Assembly (NCBI RefSeq): GCF_022867795.2
Contig: NZ_CP107006.1
Span: forward strand, 3,720,001 to 3,784,000
Direction: 5' to 3'
Length of the DNA: 64,000 nt
Source of the DNA: Chitinophaga horti
Lineage (GTDB): Bacteria; Bacteroidota; Bacteroidia; Chitinophagales; Chitinophagaceae
Position numbers and translations under genes: made by a program. The number at the start of each line of letters is the position of its first letter. The stretch's first letter is position 1. Positions 35,497 to 43,289 of the stretch are shown one piece after another. The notes beneath the pieces are model-generated. The model was given only the letters and a program-made list of their open reading frames with translations, was not told the DNA's origin and did no database searches.

Positions 35497-36764
35497 ATGA
35501 AACTTAAACCAGTCATTATATTACTCACACTTCTCTTTCCAATGGCGATCCACGCACAGACTGCAGAAAGCGGAACCCAGGCAAAATCAAAAAGCCAGTC
35601 CGATCGTGAGCAACTCATCCAAAAACTATATGTGGAGCCAGACGGCCGGAATGCTGAACTGATCGCTGCTGACATCCTAAAAAAATTGACACCGATACAG
35701 CATGGGCCAGTGAAAAAAGCAAGCGCGATATCTACAGGGTGACTCCGCTGTATGCTTATCTGGAAGCCGAAGACTTTGATGGCTTCAAGCGGTATTTAGC
35801 CAAACTGGGCGAGGTGACCGGAACAGAAAGGATTCATTTTGCAACTGCGGCATACGCCCGTCGGTTGGTGAGGAAAGGTATTGACCTGGATTTCGCCAGT
35901 CAGCTGATCCAAAAAGAAAGGGCCTGGGCAAAACAAAAGATGTTGCAGGCCGCTGACGAAAGCGAGGGCAGAAGATTTGCCTATGCCATGTTTACCGCTG
36001 ACTATGCAGCATTGTTGTCCAAGAAAGGGGAAAAGCAAAAAGCATTGGATCTTTATAAAGAAGCAATGACCTACAACACCCACCGAAAAGAGGCTGATCT
36101 TACCAATGCTTATTTAGCGCTGGCCACCGAAATGGTTTCCAAATCCCAGCTTAAAGCTGAAATGGAAACATTGGTGAAGAACGGGATGGCAACGGCCAGG
36201 ATCATCGATAAGATGAGGACTTTCTATGTTGAAGAGAAGGGCAGTGAGACAGGCTTCGACAGTTACCTGGCTTCCTTCAACGGAGACAAACTTCAGGAGA
36301 AAATCAAGTCACTACAAAAGGAGATGCTCAACGAACAGGCACCCGATTTCCATTTAAAAGATCTGAACGGAAAATCCGTAAGCCTGGCGGGTCTGAGGGG
36401 CAAAACGGTCGTGCTGGATTTCTGGGCTACCTGGTGCGGCCCTTGCAAAGCGGCATTTCCTGCCATGCAGGCGATGGTCAACAAATATAAAAATGATCCG
36501 GAGGTGCAGTTCCTGTTCATCGATACCTACGAGCGTGGCGATGCTAAGGAAAAAAACGCCCGTGATTATATGACGCAAATGAAATACACCTTTCAGGTCC
36601 TTATGGACAACACGGATGAGGTGGCGAAAAAATACAATGCCAAGAACATTCCCGCAAAATTCGTCATTGACAAAAACGGAATGCTACGCTTCCGGGCGGC
36701 CGGCTTCAGTTCCGACGCAGACCTGATGGAAGAAATTGAGGCAATGATCACACTAAGTAAATAA
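35497..36764 (+). CDS. TlpA-family thiol-disulfide oxidoreductase, interrupted by a -1 frameshift at an A7 run
   Basis: Frame one starts at the ATG at 35497 with a signal peptide (M-K-L-K-P-V-I-I-L to about residue 21, H-A-Q) and ends at 35742. Frame two holds the rest. Slipping back one base at the seven As (35679-35685) joins D-I-L-K-K to I-D-T-D-T-A-W-A-S and runs on to 36764, giving one protein of about 423 residues. The C-terminal third is a thioredoxin fold with F-W-A-T-W-C-G-P-C-K, about 140 residues from the end. The heptamer is in register as A-AAA-AAA, so this is either programmed frameshifting, transcript slippage or an inactivating indel. A separate GTG start for frame two at 35739 would give a product without signal peptide, which is unlikely to be functional. 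Confidence 0.75.
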
Positions 36765-36768
36765 ATAG

Positions 36769-37995
36769 ATGATGAGAGCTATTAAAATAACGGCTTTTCT
36801 CCTGCTGCTGGGCTTTGCAGTAAAGGCTCAGCAGCCATTCCTCATAAACGGCACACTGACGGGAGATGTGGAGGGAAAAACGGTGTACTTGCTTCGCGGC
36901 GACGATGAAAGAAACAGGGAAGTGGTCGACAGTGCCATCATTAATAAAGGTCGGTTCCAGTTCAGGGGGAAAACCGATATTCCCGAAGTATATGTGGTCA
37001 GGATCTATCTAACGCAGGACCGCAGTTTTGTTAACAATAAGCTTGAATACATACCAAGACCGTCGATACCTGTGCTGATTGACGGAGGTACCATTCAGAT
37101 AGAGGCCAGCCTGAAGGACATTCCGATGAGTTCTTTATATGGAGGGCATGACCTCTCTAAAGTGAAAATCTCCGGTTCATTGGTCAACCAAGCTTATATG
37201 GGATATCTGCAAATCGAATCCACTGCCCTGGCATCGTCCGCTCCCTTGAAAAAATCCTACAAGCAGTATTTGAACAAACGGCCGAATGTATCGTTGTCCG
37301 AAGGCATTGATCTAATCGGCAAACTGGACCGTGCGGACAGTGTGTTCAAAAATTCGATCATTTCCTTTATTCAACGGAATAAAGACAACCCCGGTGCACT
37401 TTATGCCATCCGTAAGAATTATGCTTCCAACATCGGGTTCTTTTCCTCGGGTGAAATCGAGGATCTGCTGAACTCGTTTTCAGCAAAAGTGAAGGCCACG
37501 TCCTATCACAGGGCTACATTGAAGCAGGCAGGCGAGATAAAAAAGTCGGCCACGGGTAGCCACTACGCGGATGTAAACTTACAGGATACAAACGGAAAGC
37601 CGGTAAAGCTATCCGAGCTGGTTGGCAAAGGGCGGTATGTACTTCTGGACTTTTGGGGTCCTTGGTGTATCCCCTGCCGTAAAGAGTTTCCCTTTGTTAA
37701 AGAGACCTATAAATTGTACCATCCCGAGGGCCTGGAGATTATTGGCATCTCGGTAGATATGGACGAGGCAAGATGGTCAAAGGCGATGAGCGAAGAACAG
37801 CTGCCATGGCCTCAGTTCGCTTATCTGAATAAGGAAGAGGCGAAAAAAGGCCAGCACCTTTATAACTACTTCGGCGGGATTCCGTTCTGCGTACTGATCG
37901 GCCCCGACGGACGAATTGTTGACAGAAATATGAGCGGTGCATATATGGATAAAAAGCTTATTGAAATATATGGAAATAGGTTCACCGCCAGGTAG
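36769..37995 (+). CDS. Periplasmic thioredoxin-like protein with DUF4369 N-terminal domain
   Basis: 408 residues. A signal peptide (to about 20, V-K-A-Q) and a DUF4369 beta-domain (about 22-125, G-T-L-T-G-D-V-E-G-K-T-V-Y-L) lead to a helical middle and an AhpC/TSA-TlpA thioredoxin fold (about 255-400) with L-D-F-W-G-P-W-C-I-P-C-R-K-E-F. DUF4369-thioredoxin proteins regularly follow SusC/SusD pairs in Bacteroidota, presumably handling disulfides in the periplasm. It begins four bases after the upstream TlpA-like gene, so the two are co-translated. The CxxC (C-I-P-C) is intact. Confidence 0.9.
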   Translation: MMRAIKITAFLLLLGFAVKAQQPFLINGTLTGDVEGKTVYLLRGDDERNREVVDSAIINKGRFQFRGKTDIPEVYVVRIYLTQDRSFVNNKLEYIPRPSIPVLIDGGTIQIEASLKDIPMSSLYGGHDLSKVKISGSLVNQAYMGYLQIESTALASSAPLKKSYKQYLNKRPNVSLSEGIDLIGKLDRADSVFKNSIISFIQRNKDNPGALYAIRKNYASNIGFFSSGEIEDLLNSFSAKVKATSYHRATLKQAGEIKKSATGSHYADVNLQDTNGKPVKLSELVGKGRYVLLDFWGPWCIPCRKEFPFVKETYKLYHPEGLEIIGISVDMDEARWSKAMSEEQLPWPQFAYLNKEEAKKGQHLYNYFGGIPFCVLIGPDGRIVDRNMSGAYMDKKLIEIYGNRFTAR

Positions 37996-38038
37996 CCGTG
38001 CTGCAGGCCGTTGCCAAGACTACCTGCGTTCTTCACAA

Positions 38039-38080
38039 ATGATAAATAATGCCGTACCTGGGTACGGCATTATTTATCAT
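38039..38080. terminator. Bidirectional terminator: perfect 20-bp inverted repeat
   Basis: Positions 38039-38058 and 38061-38080 are exact reverse complements separated by TG, with A/T-rich outer ends (ATGATAAATAAT and its complement) that supply a T-rich tail on both strands. It lies 44 bases after the thioredoxin gene and would close unit 1. Confidence 0.8.
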
Positions 38081-38354
38081 CTTAAGTTTACCCCGGATAT
38101 TGTTCCTACCTGCTTCACTAGCCAAACGAGAGGATAAAAGGACTGAGCATGATAAGCTTGATTATTAAGACACCAGACTAACTACAGAGGTCAGGTTCAG
38201 ACTACCAAACCCACTCCTGATGTCCTCTAAATCCAGATCACACATTAGATCATCTTCTTTTCTTATCCCTGTTCTGGCATATTTTATTAAGTAATTGTAA
38301 TACAGGAACTAAGGATTCGATAGTAAGCTCATTAGCTCCACGACTATTTTTATC
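38081..38354. other. Apparently non-coding stretch with a weak tmRNA-3'-end likeness
   Basis: I see no gene here. TTCGA (38316-38320) and AGCTCCAC (38334-38341) recall the 3' end of tmRNA, and a strong terminator follows at once. The spacing differs from tmRNA, so it is at best a decayed attachment site. Confidence 0.3.
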
Positions 38355-38390
38355 ATGCGTCTTTCCCGATGGGAAAGACGCATTTTTTTT
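38355..38390 (+). terminator. Strong Rho-independent terminator
   Basis: ATGCGTCTTTCCC (38355-38367) pairs perfectly with GGGAAAGACGCAT (38371-38383), with a GAT loop and eight Ts. No rightward gene immediately precedes it after the terminator at 38039, which makes its target unclear. Confidence 0.85.
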
Positions 38391-38467
38391 GCCGCAAAGC
38401 TTAGATTACGGTAGCAACTTATAGCCGTCAATTAATATCGGTCATCAGTCTGGGCCAACAAGCAAGT

Positions 38468-38776
38468 TTACGGCTCATTGTACCCAAACAACCTGAACTT
38501 CTTACACCAGGCAAGAAATCGGTCCAGCCCGCGCTGGTCCAGCTGCTCGATATGAAACAGTTTATGTGGAAAAGGAATTGCATTAGTGTAAATACCATCA
38601 TTTGCAAAAACCAGCGCGGTAATGGCTTGCCCGGCAAAGGAAACATTGCCGTCCTGGATCATCACCACGCAATCATAATCGCTGCATTTCTGCACGTATA
38701 TGCTGTTCCCATTGTTCCACAAAAAATCGGCAAAATCATAAAGCAATTCATTTTCGCTAATAAATAGATATCTCAT
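38468..38776 (-). CDS. Conserved-looking small protein of unknown function, coupled to an acyltransferase
   Basis: 102 residues from the ATG at 38776, which overlaps the stop of the acyltransferase gene (ATGA), so translation should be coupled. No signal peptide or membrane helix is seen; the sequence begins M-R-Y-L-F-I-S-E-N-E-L-L-Y-D-F-A and ends with a basic-aromatic F-L-A-W-C-K-K-F-R-L-F-G-Y. I do not recognise a family. As the last gene of the LytTR operon it may assist the acyltransferase, but nothing in the sequence says how. Confidence 0.65.
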   Translation of the reverse strand: MRYLFISENELLYDFADFLWNNGNSIYVQKCSDYDCVVMIQDGNVSFAGQAITALVFANDGIYTNAIPFPHKLFHIEQLDQRGLDRFLAWCKKFRLFGYNEP

Positions 38777-39615
38777 CGTTTCCATCTTTTATGTGTCCAT
38801 AACCAGCCGTAGGGCTCTTCCCGGATGTTGCCCTCCAACAGATCAACATACCGGCGGGTGACAGCACCTTCGGCCATGGCGGCCGCGTTGGCGCATATAG
38901 GCAGGCAACTTACTTTGTAGCACCCTCGTGACAACTGCGCGATGTGCATGTACACTACCGCAGACCCGGTGATCCGCGCAAGTTTTTCCATACCGGATGA
39001 CAGGTAAGTGGGTTGGTGCAGCAGGATGAACCGATATTTTTCATCTTTGATCATCGGGCATTGATCAGCGAGAAACAGGTAAGCTGCCGGCGATGAAAAC
39101 TGCGTGAGCATATGCCGTACAACCGACTTATCGGTGAGTAGCCGCATACCGAAACGACATCGTATCCTGATCATCAGTTTATTCATGGCCTGCGACCCGA
39201 GCGGCTTATACACGGCATACACCTCATGTTGCAGCTTATAGGGCAGGAAGTTTAACATCTCCCAATTGCCGCAATGCCCGAGGCCGACTACCACGTTTTG
39301 CCCGGCGTTCAAATACTCGTTCAGCAGTTCAAGATTGTCGAATACAATTTTCCTGTCCATTATTGTCGCCGGGGCCGATATGCTATTGATCATCTCGGCG
39401 AAGTAGTCGGAAAAGCTGGCGTAGAACTTCTTCACAATGCAATGTATTTCCCCGTACTTCATTTCAGGAAACGAACGTGCCAAGTTTTGGATCACTACAG
39501 ATTTCCGGTATCCAAACACGTGATAGACCAGGAAAAACGTACATGAACTCAGGCCATAAAGAAAAGACATCGGCAGAAGACTGAGAAGGTAAAACAGACC
39601 ATATAACAGCTTCAT
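38773..39615 (-). CDS. LpxL/HtrB-family lysophospholipid/lipid A acyltransferase
   Basis: 280 residues from the ATG at 39615. An N-terminal membrane helix (about 5-30) is followed by the H-x4-E acyltransferase motif G-H-C-G-N-W-E (His114, Glu119), then V-Y-A-V-Y-K-P-L, and a later L-A-D-Q-C-P-M region equivalent to the A-x-D-Q motif of LpxL-type enzymes. Such proteins transfer an acyl chain to lipid A or a related lipid at the inner membrane. Length is slightly short of the usual 290-310. It is flanked by a 4-base overlap downstream and a 1-base gap upstream (barrel gene stop at 39617), an unusual partner set for lipid A synthesis. Confidence 0.85.
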   Translation of the reverse strand: MKLLYGLFYLLSLLPMSFLYGLSSCTFFLVYHVFGYRKSVVIQNLARSFPEMKYGEIHCIVKKFYASFSDYFAEMINSISAPATIMDRKIVFDNLELLNEYLNAGQNVVVGLGHCGNWEMLNFLPYKLQHEVYAVYKPLGSQAMNKLMIRIRCRFGMRLLTDKSVVRHMLTQFSSPAAYLFLADQCPMIKDEKYRFILLHQPTYLSSGMEKLARITGSAVVYMHIAQLSRGCYKVSCLPICANAAAMAEGAVTRRYVDLLEGNIREEPYGWLWTHKRWKR

Positions 39616-39616
39616 C

Positions 39617-40522
39617 TTAAAATGCCATTTTAATGCCAACAGATGCGTAACCTGATGCCTGGAAAGAGTACTCCTTGTCCCGGAAGATGCTTTTCAGTTT
39701 CCGGTCATTGATGCTTGCCGGACGCCAGGCACTCAAGCCCACAGTAATCGGAATGGAAATTTTTTTACCAATTTTGAACTCAGGGCGAAGGCCGGTTACC
39801 AGATACACATGCGAGAACATCTTATCCTGTCCGTTTTGTTCCAGTAGCGCAGTCTGACCGTTCATTTCGGCCACAAGGTCTAATCGAAGGCGTTCGGAGA
39901 ATTCATAACCTGCGGCTACCTCGAGTCCTTTTATCACAGCAATCTTTACATCGTATTTCCCCTCTGTGCGCCAGTTAAGGTAAACAGCCGGAAACACCAT
40001 GGGTACGCCGAAGGAGTTATTTAGCGCGAGCCCGCCACCTAAATCAAGATTCGGCCGCAGATGCCGAATAAATATCACGCCGGCGCTACCCAATACATTT
40101 TTCAAGCTTATACGGGAAAGGTCGGTACCGGGCATAAATACGCCGCCACCAACGTTTGCCATCAATGACCATTTATCGTTTAATGGTCTCAGGTGATTCA
40201 GGCTTACGCCCATATTGAGAAGCTCGTCTATCACCAGTGGCTCGGTAAAATTCTTGTTTTTGAGTCTTGCATAGGCACCTCCCACACTAACAGACCACAC
40301 AGTGGGCCGGTTGTTGATATCCGTTTTTTTAGAGATAGGGATGTTTACGCCACCCTGGAAAACCATGGCCGATCCTTTGCTATCACCGATACGTTGGCTC
40401 GTTTCCCCTTCTGCGACCTTATAGTGCGATTGTCCGAAATATTCAGTTTTAAACGTGACCTGGGCGAGTAGAGCAGGGTATATGCAGAGTGCCAGTAACG
40501 ATAACGCGAGCGTCTTTTTCAT
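39617..40522 (-). CDS. Predicted outer-membrane beta-barrel protein (DUF6268-like)
   Basis: 301 residues from the ATG at 40522, where a clear signal peptide starts (M-K-K-T-L-A-L-S-L-L-A-L, cleaved near residue 20). The longer frame to 40636 overlaps the LytTR gene and adds a non-signal leader. The mature part alternates hydrophobic and polar residues with many Gly/Asn turns and ends in A-S-V-G-I-K-M-A-F, a terminal Phe typical of outer-membrane barrels. No enzymatic motif is seen. It lies 86 bases after the LytTR regulator and directly before the acyltransferase, suggesting an envelope-remodelling role under that regulator. Confidence 0.7.
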   Translation of the reverse strand: MKKTLALSLLALCIYPALLAQVTFKTEYFGQSHYKVAEGETSQRIGDSKGSAMVFQGGVNIPISKKTDINNRPTVWSVSVGGAYARLKNKNFTEPLVIDELLNMGVSLNHLRPLNDKWSLMANVGGGVFMPGTDLSRISLKNVLGSAGVIFIRHLRPNLDLGGGLALNNSFGVPMVFPAVYLNWRTEGKYDVKIAVIKGLEVAAGYEFSERLRLDLVAEMNGQTALLEQNGQDKMFSHVYLVTGLRPEFKIGKKISIPITVGLSAWRPASINDRKLKSIFRDKEYSFQASGYASVGIKMAF

Positions 40523-40608
40523 CTTTTTTTTAACAAAGAAAGACTCCTGATAACGGACTATAAAGTGAGAAGCGACAGAGTTCAGGATCGACAGGATGAA
40601 TTTCAGGA

Positions 40609-41367
40609 TTATGACTCCATGACGCCATCCATCCATTTGAGGAAGTCCGGCACACGAATACGGCTAACCAGTACCTCATGCGGGCATGCGGGAACAAACG
40701 ATAGTTTTAACCGGCTGTTGAAGTATTTGGACACATTTTCAATTGCCTTTAATTGGCCGATGCAATTACGCGATACGCGGAAGAACAGGCGTTTGTCAAG
40801 TTGGTTTTCGAGTTGGTCCAGCGTATAATTGATGATGTGCCGTTTGTTTTGAAACGTGTGCAGGAACACTACCTTTTCCTCACTGTAGAAGTGCGCGATA
40901 TCAGCCGTTTCGATATAATGGTAATTATCTCCCTTCGATATAAGAAATCGATTTTTGATTTTGTTGATCAGTAATTGCTCGAGGTTGTGTGGTGTGGTGC
41001 TTGCAGCAGACGGGAGAATCCGCTGTTCAAATTTGTGAAGCGCAGCTTCCAGCTCCTTTTCATCAAAGGGCTTCAGCAGGTAATCAATGCTGTTTACCTT
41101 AAATGCTTTAATCGCATGTTCGTCGTAAGCCGTGGTGAAAATCACCGGCGTGTTCACCGATACGTGGCTGAATATCTCGAAGCAGTTACCATCGGACAGC
41201 CGGATATCCATCAATATTAAATCCACTTTGCTGGTTTTAAGGCAGGCAATCGTCTCAACGACAGTCTTTGTCCATTGTTCCATTACATAATCGGAGCGTA
41301 AGGCCGTCATCATGCGCTTCAACTCTTCATACGCAAACCTTTCATCTTCAACAATAAGGTACTTCAT
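40609..41367 (-). CDS. LytTR-family response regulator
   Basis: 252 residues. The receiver domain (about 1-120) has E-D-E, the phospho-acceptor Asp in L-I-L-M-D-I-R-L and Lys in L-L-K-P-F. The LytTR DNA-binding domain (about 145-245) has the expected I-S-K-G-D-N-Y-H-Y-I-E start and the F-F-R-V-S-R-N segment. Its ATG overlaps the kinase stop by four bases. LytTR regulators bind pairs of short direct repeats at 21-22 bp spacing, and such an array lies upstream of this operon at 42403-42455. Confidence 0.95.
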   Translation of the reverse strand: MKYLIVEDERFAYEELKRMMTALRSDYVMEQWTKTVVETIACLKTSKVDLILMDIRLSDGNCFEIFSHVSVNTPVIFTTAYDEHAIKAFKVNSIDYLLKPFDEKELEAALHKFEQRILPSAASTTPHNLEQLLINKIKNRFLISKGDNYHYIETADIAHFYSEEKVVFLHTFQNKRHIINYTLDQLENQLDKRLFFRVSRNCIGQLKAIENVSKYFNSRLKLSFVPACPHEVLVSRIRVPDFLKWMDGVMES

Positions 41368-42380
41368 AATTCAATGTAAGGTATTTTTACGGTGAACAAT
41401 TGCCCGTTGTCTTCCACCACGACGTCCCTGCCGTATAAAGCATATTGCCTGGTCAGGTATTTAAGCCCGATGCCGGCTTTATCAATATCATTGGATGGCT
41501 GGATGTTATTCTGCACGACGAGCAGGTCTTTACCAATAATTACTTTGATGACCAGCGGGGAATCCTCGGTAGCGATATTGTGCTTAAATACGTTCTCTAT
41601 CAGTAGTTGCAGCGTTAGCGGGATTATCCTATGCTTGTCGGCCAGCTGTGTTTTTTCCAGCAGAAAGGTAAAGCAATTCTCAAACCGCATCTTCATCAGG
41701 AACATATAGAAGTGGAGGGCTTCAACCTCGTCTTTCACTAAGACCAGTGGTTGCTGGTTGAGTGAAAGTACATAACGATAAGTTTTCGAGAGCGCTTTGG
41801 TAAACTTATTGGCATTTTCCGGGTTAACGTAGATCAGTGAAGACAGTACGTTCAGCGAGTTAAACAAGAAGTGTGGGTTGATCTGCGCCCGCAACGTTTC
41901 ATGCTGGAACAGCAAAGCTTCTCTTTTCGCCTTCTCTGAATCAGCAATGGCCTTTTGCTCCGACCGGAAGTAATAGATTAACTCAAACGCCAACAAAATG
42001 GGAATATTGGTGGTCATCGCAAAAGCAAACTTCACCAGGAAGGAAGGCATTCCTACGCTGGAAACATTGAACACGTTGTATATCATGAAATTGAAAGCAC
42101 CTAACAGCACCAGGCAAATAATGGTGAGACCTGTAAGACCGGCAATAATGCGGTACAGGATATTCCTCGTATACTTGTTCAATAGCAGGAGCAGACCGTA
42201 ATCGGCAATGCACATGGCGAGAATTACTATGTAATGCGCCGAGAGCTGAATATGGAAATTGGTCCATAAATCCTCCTTCATTAAAATTATGCTGAACAGC
42301 AACTGGCACAAAGCATAGATGAGTGTGGAAAAGATAAAAATGAGCAGCGTATTTACCTTTACTTTCTTAAGTTGATCCAT
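41364..42380 (-). CDS. LytS/YehU-type sensor histidine kinase
   Basis: 338 residues from the ATG at 42380. About four membrane helices (roughly residues 8-150) come before a His_kinase domain with the H-box I-N-P-H-F-L-F-N-S-L-N. A HATPase follows, with L-L-I-E-N-V-F-K-H-N (N box) and A-G-I-G-L-K-Y-L (G box). There is no periplasmic sensor domain of size, so the signal is probably membrane-related. It is cognate to the LytTR regulator immediately downstream. Confidence 0.94.
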   Translation of the reverse strand: MDQLKKVKVNTLLIFIFSTLIYALCQLLFSIILMKEDLWTNFHIQLSAHYIVILAMCIADYGLLLLLNKYTRNILYRIIAGLTGLTIICLVLLGAFNFMIYNVFNVSSVGMPSFLVKFAFAMTTNIPILLAFELIYYFRSEQKAIADSEKAKREALLFQHETLRAQINPHFLFNSLNVLSSLIYVNPENANKFTKALSKTYRYVLSLNQQPLVLVKDEVEALHFYMFLMKMRFENCFTFLLEKTQLADKHRIIPLTLQLLIENVFKHNIATEDSPLVIKVIIGKDLLVVQNNIQPSNDIDKAGIGLKYLTRQYALYGRDVVVEDNGQLFTVKIPYIEL

Positions 42381-42402
42381 GTACCAAAAATAAGGCTTAC
42401 CC

Positions 42403-42455
42403 GATGGATTTGGGAGAATCATCCGATGGACTTCATTTTAAAGGGGATGGATTTG
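42403..42455. promoter_or_regulatory. Triple direct repeat GATGGAYTTS upstream of the LytTR operon
   Basis: GATGGATTTG (42403-42412), GATGGACTTC (42425-42434) and GATGGATTTG (42446-42455) are spaced 22 and 21 bp apart, two helical turns. This matches the binding geometry of LytTR proteins. The array ends 23 bases upstream of the kinase ATG, so autoregulation by the operon's own LytTR protein is likely, by repression or at a promoter overlapping it. Confidence 0.55.
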
Positions 42456-42570
42456 AGGAATCCGTCTTTCAGAAGGCTCCCCGACGCAAAAACACCCTCC
42501 TTTTGTCACATTCCTACCCTCCCGATTTCAATTCCAATCCCTACATTTGATCCATACTAAAGACAAAATT

Positions 42571-43005
42571 ATGCCCATCATCAATCCACACATCAACTTC
42601 AACGGAAATGCCGAGGAAGCATTTCAATTTTATAAATCAGTATTCGGAGGAGAGCTTACAAAAATCATCCGCTTCAAAGACATTGCGAGCGACGAATTTC
42701 CCATCCCCGAAAAGGAGGAAAACAAACTCATGAACATTGCATTGCCCATTGGCAAGAGTAATATGCTCATCGGAAATGATGTACCCAGTTTTATGGGCAC
42801 CGTCAATGAGCAGGAAAACAGAAGTAAGATTTCAATAATAGCCGAAAGCAAGGACGAGGCTGACAAATTATTCAATGGACTTTCAGCTGGCGGAACAGTA
42901 GAAGTACCGCTTAACGAAAATCCAGACGGAGCCTATTTTGCCATGTTCAGAGATAAATATGGCATTGAATGGATAGTGAATTTTGACCCGAGGGCAAGTA
43001 ATTAA
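42571..43005 (+). CDS. VOC-family (PhnB/glyoxalase-like) protein
   Basis: 144 residues from the ATG at 42571; the frame runs back to a TTG at 42547. The start I-N-F-N-G-N-A-E-E-A-F-Q-F-Y-K-S-V-F-G-G-E-L and the end Y-F-A-M-F-R-D-K-Y-G-I-E-W matches PhnB-like VOC proteins, small paired beta-alpha-beta-beta-beta units. Members vary in function; no specific reaction can be assigned. It is a lone rightward gene that ends four bases from the stop of the convergent small membrane gene. Confidence 0.9.
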   Translation: MPIINPHINFNGNAEEAFQFYKSVFGGELTKIIRFKDIASDEFPIPEKEENKLMNIALPIGKSNMLIGNDVPSFMGTVNEQENRSKISIIAESKDEADKLFNGLSAGGTVEVPLNENPDGAYFAMFRDKYGIEWIVNFDPRASN

Positions 43006-43009
43006 AAAT

Positions 43010-43195
43010 CTATCCTTTCGCGGCGGTAATCGACTTTAGCACTAGTGCAACTCCGCAAATAACAAACAGGCCAAAACCGGCGAGTGACAAGTTTAACAGC
43101 ATTGAGGCACCGCTCCAATGATTAACTTTCCAAAGCACGCCGAGGCTGATCAACACAACGCCTAACAACAGGCCAGATAAAAGTATCTTTTTCAT
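43010..43195 (-). CDS. Small two-helix membrane protein, GldL-like
   Basis: 61 residues with two hydrophobic helices (about 4-22 and 32-53) joined by W-K-V-N-H-W-S-G-A, a short loop like the K-I-x-H-W-P-G motif of GldL-related small membrane proteins. Such short paralogs are scattered through Bacteroidota genomes without known function; they lack the cytoplasmic part of true GldL. Not obviously in an operon. Confidence 0.7.
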   Translation of the reverse strand: MKKILLSGLLLGVVLISLGVLWKVNHWSGASMLLNLSLAGFGLFVICGVALVLKSITAAKG

Positions 43196-43256
43196 AAGTT
43201 ATAGTTGTCTGTAATAAATGACGATGGGTTTACCCGCAAAATACGATAAATCAGGA

Positions 43257-43283
43257 TAAAGGGAGGCCTGACCAGACCTCCCT
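43257..43283 (-). terminator. Terminator of the GldFG-like gene
   Basis: GGGAGGCCTG (43261-43270) pairs with CAGACCTCCC (43273-43282) with one mismatch. Read leftward it is followed by TTTATCC. Confidence 0.65.
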
Positions 43284-43289
43284 AAAAAA

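Noticed and set aside
35739..36764. GTG-started thioredoxin-like gene as an independent CDS
   Set aside because: It would lack the signal peptide that lies in the preceding frame, and the coding pattern of this frame continues upstream of the GTG to the A7 run, so one frameshifted gene is more likely.
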